DNA of 64,000 bases from assembly GCA_003024785.1 (NCBI GenBank), contig PUQB01000923.1:1-64000 (forward strand). The letters are read 5' to 3'. Shown in pieces: positions 38,940 to 49,310 of this stretch. The number at the start of each line of letters is the position of its first letter. The stretch's first letter is position 1. Origin of the DNA: Selaginella tamariscina. Taxonomy: Eukaryota; Streptophyta; Lycopodiopsida; Selaginellales; Selaginellaceae. Under the pieces are notes generated by a model, which was not told the origin of the DNA, made no database searches, and was given only the letters and a program-made list of their open reading frames with translations. A program made the translations under genes and the position numbers.

Positions 38940-39180
38940 ATTTATATTTTTGAGGTGTATGTGATACACCCACGCACACGCACGCGCTAATAATAATATG
39001 AAAGAATATTCGTTTAGGGCGAATCTATATTTTATTCTTTTTAGGGTTTAAGTATATTCTCAGAAGGAATATTCTATTAGGGTTGATAATATATATTTAA
39101 TTCCTTTAGGGTTTAGGTATATTCTTAGGGTTTCAAGAGGCGGCGGCTGTGAAATCGGCGGCGGCGGCTGTCCACACAGG
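38940..39180. repeat. AT-rich TTTAGGGTTT/GGCGGC block, first copy
   Basis: GAGGTGTATGTGATACACCC, then several TTTAGGGTTTA and AGAATATTC motifs, then a GGCGGCGGCGGCTG run. The same succession recurs at 62360-62620. Confidence 0.8.
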
Positions 39181-39189
39181 TGAGATCTG

Positions 39190-39456
39190 TGTGTGTGTTG
39201 TGTTGTATGTATGTATATATGTATAGGAGTGTGCGTATAATTTTATTTATTAGTTTTATCTCTCGCACACACACGCACACTCCTGTGTATGTATATGTGT
39301 GTGTGGGTGTGTTTTTTATCTGTATGATTTTATTTGTTTCGCTCACACACGCATACACACGATATACATATACACATATATATATATACCTATATACATA
39401 TATACATACATATATTATGTGTACCAGTTTCTGTAAATTTTTTTTATTGATCTTGC

Positions 39457-39507
<51 letters not shown>

Positions 39508-39571
39508 TATGTGTACCAGTATCTGTAAATTTTTTTTATTGATCTATCTCTCCCACACACACGCGCACTGC

Positions 39572-39613
<42 letters not shown>

Positions 39614-40270
39614 CAACACTAGTTTTATATATGCTTATATATTTCATATGGGTTATATATCTATAACACACATATATATATGTGTGTTTTTCTGTATAAT
39701 TTTATTTATTTATTAGTTTTATCTCTCGCACACACACGCACACTCCTGTATGTATATGTGTGTGTGTGTGTGTGTTTGTTTATCTGTATGATTTTATTGT
39801 TTCGCTCACACACGCATACACACAATATACATATACACATATATATATATACCTATATACATATATACATACATACAACACTATATATATGCTTATATAT
39901 TCACAGACTCTCTCTCTTTCTCTATAGATTATATCTATATACACACATATATATGTTGTGTTTATCTGTATAATTTTATTTATTTATTAGTTTTATCTTT
40001 CGCACACACACCACACTCCTGTGTATATATATATGTGTGTGTGTGTGTTTGTTATCTGTATGATTTTATTTGTTTCGCTCAACGCATACACACGATATAC
40101 ATATACACACATATAATACCTATGTACACACATATATTAGGTGTACCAGTACTGTATAATTTTATTTATTTATCTATCTCTTGCACACACACGTACACTC
40201 CTATACATACATGCATACATACATATATATACACACACACATATATATGTGTGTGTGTTTTTATCTCGCT
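39190..40270. repeat. Microsatellite-rich tandem units (CA/GT/TA)
   Basis: A unit of about 300-450 bp is repeated three times: TCTGTATAATTTTATTTATT, TCTCGCACACACACGCACAC, TGTATGTATATGTGTGTG, GATATACATATACACATATA. It embeds pure CA and TA tracts. A related single copy lies at 62770-63120. The reading frames across it are artefacts. Confidence 0.85.
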
Positions 40271-40282
40271 AAGCCCCTCGAG

Positions 40283-41845
40283 CGGCGGGATTAATCCCGC
40301 CGCTATATAGTTGGGGCCATGGCGGCGGGATTAATCCGCCGCCGAGGCCCTTCAGGCATGGGTGAGCGGCGGGATTAATCCCGCCGCTCATCCATGCCCT
40401 GCGCGGAATGCGGCGGGATTTATCTCGCCGGCAATGGCCTGTGTGAAGGTTCTAATGGGCGGGATTTATCTCGCCGGCAATGGCCTGTGTGAAGGTTCTA
40501 ATGGGCGGGATTAATCCCGCCGGATTCCGTGCAGGGCATTTAGAGGGAATGGGCGGCGGGATTAATCCCGCCGCCGAGGCCCCTCACGCAGGCCATGGGC
40601 GGCGGGATTAATCCCGCCGCTCTTCGGTTTGTCGTAGAGCGGCGGGATTAATCCCGCCGCCCAGGGAATTCACGCAGGACATGAACGCCGGGATTAATCC
40701 GGCCCCACGCTCATGCCCTTCGCGGAGGGCGGCGGGATTAATCCCGCCGTTCATGTCCTGCGTGAATTCCCTGGGCGGCGGGATTAATCCCGCCCCCACC
40801 CATCCCTGTTCAAAAATGCCGCAGCCAATATATATGTGTGAGCGCATGATTTACGAGAGGGCGGCGGGATTAGCCGCCGAACCTTCATTACCCGGTGGCG
40901 AGATTAATCTCCGAACCTTCATTATCCCATTGGTATGTTGAATCAATCCCGCCTAACTCTGTCTGAGACGGAGAAGGTTTACAAAATACCAATGGAGGGA
41001 ACCGAGAAGGGTGGTGGGATTAATTTCACCATCCCTTACATGGTGGGCGGGATTAATCCCGCCGTGTACGCATGCCCTGCGCGGAATCGGGCGGGATTTA
41101 TCCCGCCGCCATTGGCCTGCCTGAAGGGCCTAGGCGGCGGGATTAATCCCGCAAGATTTCGCACAGGGCCTGGAGGCGGGATTATCCCGCGGCCAATGTT
41201 GCGAAATCGGCGGGATTATCCGCCGCCATTGCCTGCCTAAGGCCTAGGCGGCGGGATTAATCCCGCTCGCGGGCGGGAGGCGGGATTATCGCCGACGCAA
41301 TGCCCTGGCGAATCGGGCGGGATTATCCCGCCGCCATTGGCCTGCCTGAAGTGCCTAGGCGGCGGATTAATCCCGCCCGATTCCGCGCAGGGAATTGGCG
41401 TCCGGCGGGATTAATCCCGCCGCATAGGGACGAGTGAAGGCCCTGGGCGGCGGGATTAATCCCGCCGAGTCTTCAATGCCTGTTGGAGAATGAATCTCGC
41501 CACCCTTCCCTTTTTCTCCATTGGTGAGTTGGACCAATCCCAAACGTTTCTGTCTAGACGTAGAAGGTTTACAACATACCAATGGAGGACTGGGAAGGGT
41601 GGCGAGATTCATTTAACCATCCCTTACATGGTGGGCGAGATTAATCCCGCCTCCTTTCTGGAGTCACTGAAGGGGTGTGAGAAATAAATCCTGCCCAGTT
41701 CTCTCTGAGACCGAGAAGGGTGGCAAGATTAATTCCGCACTCCCGTTCAAGGCCTCCAGAAAGGTGGCGAGATTAATCCCGCCCACTCTTTCAGGAGGCA
41801 TTGAAGGGGTGGCGAGATTAATCCCGCCGCACCTTCCATGTGAAT
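40283..41845. repeat. Palindrome array 2: roughly thirty GGCGGGATTAATCCCGCC-type units
   Basis: Same 18-bp palindrome as array 1 but with different spacers (for example CCATGCCCTGCGCGGAAT, TGGCCTGCCTGAAG). Perfect units alternate with variants such as GGCGGGATTTATCTCGCC and GGCGAGATTAATCCCGCC, and spacing is about 40-60 bp. It ends about 330 bp before the ParB/methyltransferase-like start codon, mirroring the position of array 1 upstream of DUF7869. Confidence 0.95.
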
Positions 41846-41942
41846 ATATATGTGTATTAGTATATATAAGTTGCATATCTCATTTTATTTACTTTTATCA
41901 TCTTATCATAATATTTCGAGTAAAAGCTAGGAATCTATGTAA

Positions 41943-42029
41943 AACTGTCCAGAGCTCACATTTGTGGTGGTTCTAAAACGAAATGTTATCTTTCTTTTGC
42001 ACTAACACAAATGTGAGCTTCGGACAGTT
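41943..42029. promoter_or_regulatory. Hairpin with 24-bp arms upstream of the ParB-like gene
   Basis: AACTGTCCAGAGCTCACATT (41943 onward) and its inverted partner ending at 42029 pair over 22 of 24 positions around a loop of 39 bases. It lies between palindrome array 2 and the gene, in probable promoter or 5' UTR DNA; a TTTTGCAG acceptor (42131 region) suggests a 5' UTR intron after it. Confidence 0.6.
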
Positions 42030-42171
42030 AATTACGTCTACTTCTCTCTGTGTATTATTTTTGTATATTCGGGTTTATACAAGTGTGTGTGCGTTTTTAT
42101 ATAATTTATATTTATAGTGTATTATTTTGCAGAAGGACGATTTGATCAAACAAGGAGATCGAGTCATTAGT

Positions 42172-45100
42172 ATGGAGTCGTCGTCAAATTCTGGGTAAGA
42201 ATTAAAATAAAATCTGTTATACTCGGATACTTGAACTAATCATTTTTGTATTCAGATGTGGAATTGAGGTGACATTAAAGACAAGAGCAGGAGAAGAGAT
42301 GGGCAGGGGGATTCTGGAATCAACTTGGCCATATTTTAAGATAAATGGGAAGCGCATTGGAGCAACCATGGTTGCTGTCAAATTAACCTCTGTCACATCT
42401 CATGGACAAGCAAAACAATGGAAAGTTGATTCGCTAGTCAAGCACCCGAAAGCAGGCTGCGAACCCAGATTGGACGATGCTCGACAGATATGCCTTGTTC
42501 CATCCAATGTCACGTTCTCGGATCCAGAGGTCGTCAGTTACAACATTAATCTCGGGTGGTTTTGTCGACTTGTGGATAATGACGTTCACGTGTTCACTAA
42601 TGATGTTGACCTTGGAGTTCTTCTTCAACTCAACGAAAGCCCATCTATGGAGGGGATCCATCTGGATGTCTACTTCGAAGATCTTCAGACTCATCGAGTA
42701 GGTGTATTGTCAGGAGATATTGCTTCACAATACAGAAAATCAGCAAGTGGAGCAATCTTCCCTCTTGACATTGAAGAAGAACACAGCGACATCATAAGGG
42801 AGATTGAGAAGGTGGCTCGGTCTCAGGTTCTCTACAGATCACGTTCAATTTGCTTAGGAAGCTTCGGGAGCTGGAGAGTGTGCCGAGAACACTAGAACAG
42901 CTGCAGTCGGGGATCACACATGTTGATTCGGATCGCAAAAGAAAATCATCAATCGTTTTGTCAGCTGCACCTGTGGCATCTCATGCTGCAATAAGTCACA
43001 AGGAAATGATGTTGGATGATAAGATTTATCCTTGTAGGGTTAAATATTGCAGCGTCAACCCAAACTTCAATTACAGGCCACTCAACCAGGAACGTGTAGC
43101 TGAGCTCATGGAGAAGATGAAGGACGACAATTCTTATACCGTTCCACATAATGCTGTTTTGTGTCCATACTATGAAAGAAGGAAGGGTGCTGACAAAGTC
43201 TGGATCACAACACCAGAACAACTCATGAAGATTCAGACGGAGAATAAAAGATCTATCAAGTACTACATCATTAGTGGCCAGCACACAATAACGGCAGCCC
43301 AACGACTTCTCGATGAACACAACAAAGGAACGATGGCAACAAAACTTTCCGAGCATACCCGTGAGAAGCTGACAAAAAGATCGGCGTTTTTAGCTAAGCC
43401 GAATCTCACAATCGAGCAGTACCATAAGTTATCGGCGGAATGGGACGCTGCCGACACCAACCACTACAACAGCAAAATATGGGAGAAGTTTAAACACACG
43501 CGAGCCGTGTGGGAATCTCTTCAGCGACCACAAAGAGCTACCGCAGGGAATACACAATCTGCGGAATACCGGGTAAGCAAATTGTTTGGGCGGGATTTAT
43601 CTCGCCGGTATATTAATCTGTCTTTTTCCTCAGAGAGTTGAAGAAATTGCAGCAGTTGATTTTGCCCAGGTGGGCGGGAAGGAAACATCATTTCTGATGA
43701 TGTTGATTTCTTGCCCCGAAGATAGGATCTTTGCCAAATGGTTGGGGATTATGGAATCCTTTTCAAAAGGAACACTGAAGAAGAAGCAGACAAGTGAAGG
43801 GGAGCCCTCAGAAAAGTCTGCAAAGAAACCCAGTAAGACGCCGAAGGCTAAGTCTGTTCAATCTACAAAGGATGTAGACAACGATTTCAAGCTCACATGG
43901 TTGAAGCCTTTAAATGGAACAACGATGGAGGAGATGGAAGTCTTGGCTGATTTGGTGATCGATGGCAAACTACAAATTAATAACAGCAGCCCAACCTCTC
44001 CTTTTCATCTCAAGGCAATGGAGTTGAAGACGGTCAGGCATTTCAAGGAGTGGTTGGGAATACACTGCCACAAACTGGGTTGGACCTCGACTTCAACATA
44101 TGAAGAGGTTAGCAAATATTTGCATGTGACGAACGATGATATGCTTGTCGAATGGGTGAACCAATCGGAAGATCTAGGCAAGAATCTATTGCACGCCAAC
44201 GCCAAAAAGGAGAACATTGGGATGACGCCTTCTCTTATGGCAGTCCTTCAGCAGCGGAGAACCGAATTGAACCTTATAAAGGAGGATGCTACGAATCACG
44301 ACAAGCCCTACAGATGTTTGTTGTTAGATTCGGAGACTTTATGGGGTAACATCACTGCTTGTAGGAAACCGTTTCAATTGTTCGTGATGGATCGGCGGGT
44401 GTCAAAAAATCTTTCGACAGATAGGGCACTAGAGGATCTGGTGGAGAAACTTAGCCGTGCAAGCATATACATAGAAGGTATTTATTATTGAATTCATGCT
44501 TGCGCTCTTCACTGATACCTACTTTTTCAGGTATTTATTTCTTGATTCTTGCTCATGTCACCGATACTTTTGCCTTCGCCTTCGCCAAGAAGAATAGACA
44601 TCGTTGGACAGGATTTTATATGAACGATGCTAATCCCAAGTGCATTGATACTGTTGTTCACTTGGTTGTTAGGAATGCGCCAAACAATTTCAAGCTTCCA
44701 AATGACTGGCCAGGCATCTGTTTGCACTCCAACGGCCCTGAACCTCCATCCGATACACCGATAGGTATGAGTGACGTATTCGGCAATGTACGTTATCCAA
44801 ACATTACAAGTCAAGCGGCACGGAGCATCGTCAACTTGATCAGGGGTCCTCACAGTGATGCGTGGGTTTTTGACTACTGCACTAGGGGGTCCGTCTTGAA
44901 GGAGTGTTACCTTCGGCATACATGTGTGTTTGCCGTTGAGAAGGATAAGACCATGGTTGAGGACCTGAACAAGTGGATAGATTGGGTCTCAACTGAGTAC
45001 CCCAACGAATCCATAAAGGCGTATTTGAGAAAGTTCCCTCCAGATAAGTGCGATAGCTCTGAAGGTGAATCTGGTTCAATCTCGGAGTCTGAGAACGAAC

Positions 45101-45276
45101 ATCAATCAGATATTAGACCGGAAGTTATCTCGAGGAGTACAGAACATTCGCACACTCCAGGACCCATGGAAACATCAATAGAAGATGCAGAAGATCTTGA
45201 ACCATCTCACAAGCGGCTTAGACCTTCTTCGCCTCATTCAGAAGGTAATAGCGAAGAAGAATTGATAATGAATTGA
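42172..45276 (+). CDS. ParB-like / DNA-methyltransferase-like protein
   Basis: Exons: 42172-42194, 42256-43572, 43634-44477 and 44531 to either the stop at 45276 or a donor at 45245. The introns are only 61, 61 and 53 bp, all GT/AG with matching phases. An N-terminal region (GIEVTLKTRAGEEMGRG...) of unknown fold precedes a ParB/sulfiredoxin-like domain (exon 2) with NYRPLNQERVAELMEKM and the hallmark KYYIISGQHTITAAQRLLDE. Exons 3-4 resemble a beta-class N4/N6 DNA methyltransferase, where the catalytic block precedes the SAM block: PFQLFVMDRRVSKNLSTDRA at the DPPY position, YFLILAHVTDTFAFAFAKKN, RWTGFYMNDANP, and later AWVFDYCTRGSVLKECYLR with CVFAVEKDK at the FxGxG/SAM position. DPPY is replaced by DRRV, so catalysis is doubtful. 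One frame change occurs near 42840. ParB-methylase fusions are known in phages and bacteria; a plant transposon gene of this type is unusual. Confidence 0.7.
43588..43608. repeat. Palindrome unit inside intron 2 of the ParB-like gene
   Basis: GGGCGGGATTTATCTCGCCGG lies within the 61-bp intron; its core GGGCGGGATTTATCTCGCCG also occurs in array 2 near 40.46-40.48 kb. The intron cannot hold much else besides its splice signals. Confidence 0.9.
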
Positions 45277-45346
45277 TAGAGTGATGAATAGTTGTAAATG
45301 AGTGTAACATAAGGCATTTTTGTATATTTCTTTTATATTTGTACAG

Positions 45347-46722
45347 AAAATAAATTCTCAAGGATTAATGAAGCTTTTAGTTCAAACATGGGTCACACAT
45401 TAACAAGGTAAATAATATACCTTGATAATTTTAAGGTCAGCTAATTATCATTTTGCAGATGTAATGAAATAATTGAGAACATGGATTTTCAGCATTGCCA
45501 TGAGGTAAGAGAGGGGTTTGGCGACAATTTCTTGTGCCACATGTCAGAATGACAGAGTTCATGCAGGAAATGGATAATAATGCAGCTCAAAACATCGTTA
45601 CCATGGGGGCCACTTCAGTTTTTGCATCATTTTTATTGGCTTCAGTTCCGAAATCAATTTCTTCAGCGCATGCAATATCTGAATCTTGTAAGGATGATGT
45701 ACAATTAAATGATGAAGGGATAGGCAACGAAATAGTGGCAACGGATAAATGTGAAAGGGAGCAAACAAGTGATTTGCAAAGTATTCAAGAGGCAACGCTA
45801 TCTCATGTTACTCATGGCCATATTGTGTTGTTGGATGTCAATGGTGTTCTGCTTCATCGACAAAGGCCCGAGGATAGAAAAACAGAAATCAAACAAGGAG
45901 ATTTCATTCCTTGTCATGGTAAATTTCGATATGATATTATTTTTCGTCCAGGGTTGGATCGTCTCTTTCAAAAGCTTAAGGAGATGGGTGCGCTTGTGGG
46001 GATTTGGTCATGCATGCAGATTCATAACTTAACACCGCTGTTGAGTTTACTTAAGAAACATTGTAGTGTTGCAGAAGAGGTGATTCGTAAAGATTGGATT
46101 TTTGACCAGCGAATGTGTCATAAACCTCTCGAATTTCACAATATAAGAAAGGAAAGCAAGCCATACTTCTTCAAGAATGAAAGAATAATTGGGACTCATG
46201 GGGAGGATCAGTCGCTTAAGGATAACGAAGAATGCACATATCTTAGTAGTAGACGACTCTCCTCAGAAGGCTATGCTCAACCAAAACATTGCTTGTATTC
46301 ATCCAATCACTTTCGATCCATATTCTGATATCGATATCATGGATGAGCTAGTGAACTACTTGGATACGTGCCTCAGAAAGAAGAATCTCGAAAATTTTTG
46401 TGAGCAGTATCCACCGTATCATACATTTCCTGAAGCTTTTCTTTCTCGTGATATTGAATTTTATAAAATGAAGGATAGCAACCGGGCGCTTTATAATATT
46501 ATTCTTAAGGAACGTCAGTTTTTAGATGAGCCTTTATGCAGACCTTCTCTTATCACATCTTATGTATTAACAAGGATGGCAACTCCCAATTGCATTCGTG
46601 AGAGTGTTAAGTGGTGGCAACAACATCAAGATATTGACCAAAATGATTTGATTAATCCGGAGAGTGATGATTTAGACAAAATGAAAAGATTTCTTTGTAT
46701 GATAGAAAGAAAGTATTTATAA
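45347..46722 (+). CDS. FCP1/NLI-type HAD phosphatase domain, probably spliced to the upstream gene
   Basis: Exons 45347-45407 and 45459-45504 (FSRINEAFSSNMGHTLTR, CNEIIENMDFQHCHE) join in phase, via a 53-bp intron (45505-45557), to 45558 onward (FMQEMDNNAAQN). The main exon has HAD motif I as HIVLLDVNGVLLH, then FRPGLDRLFQKLKEMGALVG with IWSCM, then WIFDQRMCHKPL, and finally motif III as ILVVDDSPQKAMLNQN. This matches plant NLI-interacting-factor-like phosphatases; the second Asp of the usual DxDx(T/V) motif is Asn. The frame shifts once between about 46190 and 46250. The first exon starts in phase 1 and fits the donor at 45245 of the methyltransferase-like gene, so both may be one protein: ParB, methyltransferase-like, HAD. 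The stop is 290 bp from the right TIR. Confidence 0.65.
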
Positions 46723-46983
46723 AAAATTAACATGTTGATAAGAAAATGATTTCATTTGTAATTATGTTTGATAGTATTTCTTCATTATTGTAAACTATTT
46801 TTAGAATAATATGAATATTCTAAGATATTTTAGGAATATTCCTTACTAAGTAAGGTTATTGAAGGATTAATTAATTAATTAATTAATATTTAAGGCTTAA
46901 TTACATATTAATTAAATGATTAATTAATAATTAAAACTTAAGTATTAATTAGTAATTTATTTTATATTCCCATTTTCACGTAT

Positions 46984-47010
46984 CATGCCCACTTTAGTTA
47001 CAACGTGCAT
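46984..47010. repeat. Terminal inverted repeat, right end of the 20-kb element
   Basis: Reading inward (minus strand) ATGCACGTTGTAACTAAAGT then GGGCATG; matches the left TIR at 27167-27192. Subterminal GAATATTC palindromes follow at about 46808-46842. Confidence 0.85.
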
Positions 47011-47015
47011 TAAAT
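47011..47015. other. Target-site duplication TAAAT (right copy)
   Basis: Abuts the right TIR and continues into TATTAGAATTTATTATTTAG-like flank, which is found directly after the empty site at 59381. Confidence 0.85.
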
Positions 47016-49310
47016 ATTAGAATTTATTATTTAGAACAACTACCATAGAAACTTGTATTACTTAAAGAACGAGATGCTTCTCATTCAATGTGATGTAGAA
47101 TATGAGATCCATCTTGCCTTTGTTTACATTATTAATCACTATTATTGTTCGTTCACATATTAAAATAACTAGCATAGAACCAATACTTCTTTTGAATGAG
47201 ATGCTTCTTATTTTTTATCTAGGTACGTCAACTATATGCGGTGTTATCATTTTGCAATGCATTACTTAAAAGCAAGACATGGACTAAGAGTTCATTTTGT
47301 AGGATAAACCCAATAATTATTAGAACGAGATACCTCTCATTAGATCGATGTATAGATATTTTTAAAATAACAATGACACGATCCTTGTTCTTATATTTTA
47401 ATGACTTCATTCTTATATAATATCTTTTTATATGTTCATGTACAATTTCTTACCATGATCTTACTATTGGGCTTCATGTATGTTTGCAGCTAAAGATGTA
47501 AAAACTTTTGAGTCACAAAGCAACAAAATGATTTTGGAAGCTGTTCTCCAATGCAAGGAAAAAACACAATGTGGTTGAGGAGTCGATTGATCATCTGCAA
47601 GAGAATAAGAAAATTTGGTAGTTGTACTATCATGTCGATCACATATTAATTTCTTTTAACAGGAAAAATCAAAACAATCCACTTGTACTTGAGGAGCTTG
47701 TAGACACGATACCTTTTGTTGTTTCTCAACTTTTACCACTAAAAAATAAAACACCGAGTTTTTTTACGAGTTTATAAATTAAGTAAGTTATATAACATAT
47801 ATGAGTTTTGAACTCATATTATATCTATTAAATACGAAAAGATGGGTTCAATTGTAATAGAGAAAACTCAACTGGTCTCTTTCTTTAGCACCACCATACT
47901 TTGCAGAATACTACATTTATTGATAGTCAGCACTTCCATTGGAGTACACCTAATTGTCGTGTATACTAAGTTATTATAACATACCTCAGCCATATGCAAG
48001 TGTTTAACTTAATCGAGTTGATCACACTAAACATAACATTTGAGATAGTCCTTGATTTGCCGATTTACCTTCTTTGTTTGACAGTGCTGATCGTCGCAAC
48101 CTTGATGCACTTCTTGTACTCACCCCCACAATCCTAGCAGCCTAGCTCGATGCAACCTTAGATGTTATCGGACCGTTTGACAGTGAATGAGAAACCCCTT
48201 TTAAGGCCATACCTACAGACATGCTTGATTAAGCTGTCATGGTTTGGAAATGTTGCATTCGTATTGTAGTGGTGACAGTCAAAGCAATGCACAACATAGT
48301 GTATTTTGTGGTGTGGTGTGGCAATATCAATTCCATATATTATATATATATATATATATATTTACTCACGTTCTTCCAAGGAAGACTTGCCTTGAAGGCA
48401 AGACCTGATGTATTAAATATGTGTTGTGATATGTGTGTATGTAAACAACAAAATAACTTGAATTTGAGAGAAATGTGGGTTTTCTAGAAAGAATTGAGAT
48501 TACAAATTAGAGTTTTACATTTTTTAACATAACTCTTGTAATTTAATAAAATTTTAATTTAACTTTTTTTATAAGTTAATGACTTTGTTGATGCCAGCAT
48601 CGTCTTGGCTGTTGACAGATGGTTCGTCGCAGACGCTGACGTGGGTTACCACTAATCTAAATTGAAAGGACTTGTGTGCATTCTAAAGAAGATTTTCAAT
48701 TACCTAAACATCAAAAGAGGCCAAAATGCAACTAGAAGCAAGGAGAACCTCTTGCCGGAAGCGAGGAGGCCCGATAGCCGAAAGCAAAGAGACCCAATGC
48801 TGCTCATCTACAGTGACCCTAAACCATGGAAACACAACCCCATTCACCAGGCGTCAGCAGCATTGTGTGATGTTGTTGGAATCAATGTACTAGAATCCTG
48901 TCAAAAGGCATGTGTGTTTTTTACTTTATAGCATAATAGTATAAATTGATGTATAATATTCCATGCTTTATTCTCCTTATGGAAAGTGATATAATAATGG
49001 AATCCAAATGTGTTTATAAAACATAATTTAATAATATAAATTATTAATTAATATAAAATCTGACATTATAAGAGAATATAATATAAATATTAAATTAATA
49101 TATTATATAGGATATTCAAATTTTGTACCACAAAGAACTCATATATACTGGAAGATGGCATCACTGTAAACACATGTGTTTACCTTAAACCTCATATGTT
49201 AATATGACTTAAATTGAATTTTATTTAAATTCATATATGTACCCAAGTTTAGCCTTGTTACACGTGTTTATGACTGAGTTTTAAAAAAAATTTCTAGTGT
49301 ACATGTCAAA
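47016..49310 (+). repeat. Right host flank, collinear with 59386-61690
   Basis: Near-identical to 59386-61690 apart from small indels and an extra tandem copy of about 120 bp at 59.45-59.65 kb. It contains exon-like scraps, for example YVNYMRCYHFAMHYLKARHG around 47228-47300, ADRRNLDALLVLTPTILAA around 48090, and a conserved frame at 48662-48931. Confidence 0.9.
48662..48931 (+). other. Conserved reading frame of unknown identity (copy 1)
   Basis: The frame includes IKRGQNATRSKENLLPEARR, then RKQRDPMLLIYSDPKPWKHN and HQASAALCDVVGINVLESCQ. The identical frame survives at 61048-61317. Local base composition is higher in GC than the surroundings, and an AAAG/AGGC boundary near 48907 could be an exon end. 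It looks like one exon of a host gene whose other exons are eroded nearby. I do not recognise it. Confidence 0.35.

Larger units (their letters stand above)
28935..47010. mobile_element. About 20-kb TIR transposon, main part with right end
   Basis: Runs from the inversion breakpoint inside the DUF7869 gene to the right TIR at 46984-47010. Contents in order: N-terminal half of DUF7869 (minus), palindrome array 1, AT-rich tandem repeats, a CTCTCTTCTCTC/CATGCATGATCC repeat zone with a nested Ty3/gypsy element and telomere-type patches, microsatellite tandem units, palindrome array 2, a promoter hairpin, the ParB/methyltransferase-like gene and the HAD phosphatase domain. Boundary evidence: TIR pair, TAAAT duplication and the paralogous empty site. 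With the left arm (1.86 kb) the element is about 19.9 kb, or about 15 kb without the nested retrotransposon. I know of no named superfamily with this combination. Confidence 0.8.

Noticed and set aside
39180-40310. Several plus-strand frames rich in YIHTY/CVCV
   Set aside because: Entirely CA/GT/TA repeat translation with no splice or start evidence.
30850-41845. Palindrome as a homeodomain site (TTAATCC on both strands)
   Set aside because: The core fits a WUS-type TTAATSS motif, but the GC-rich perfect 18-bp conservation extends well beyond it, so a transcription-factor explanation alone is weak.
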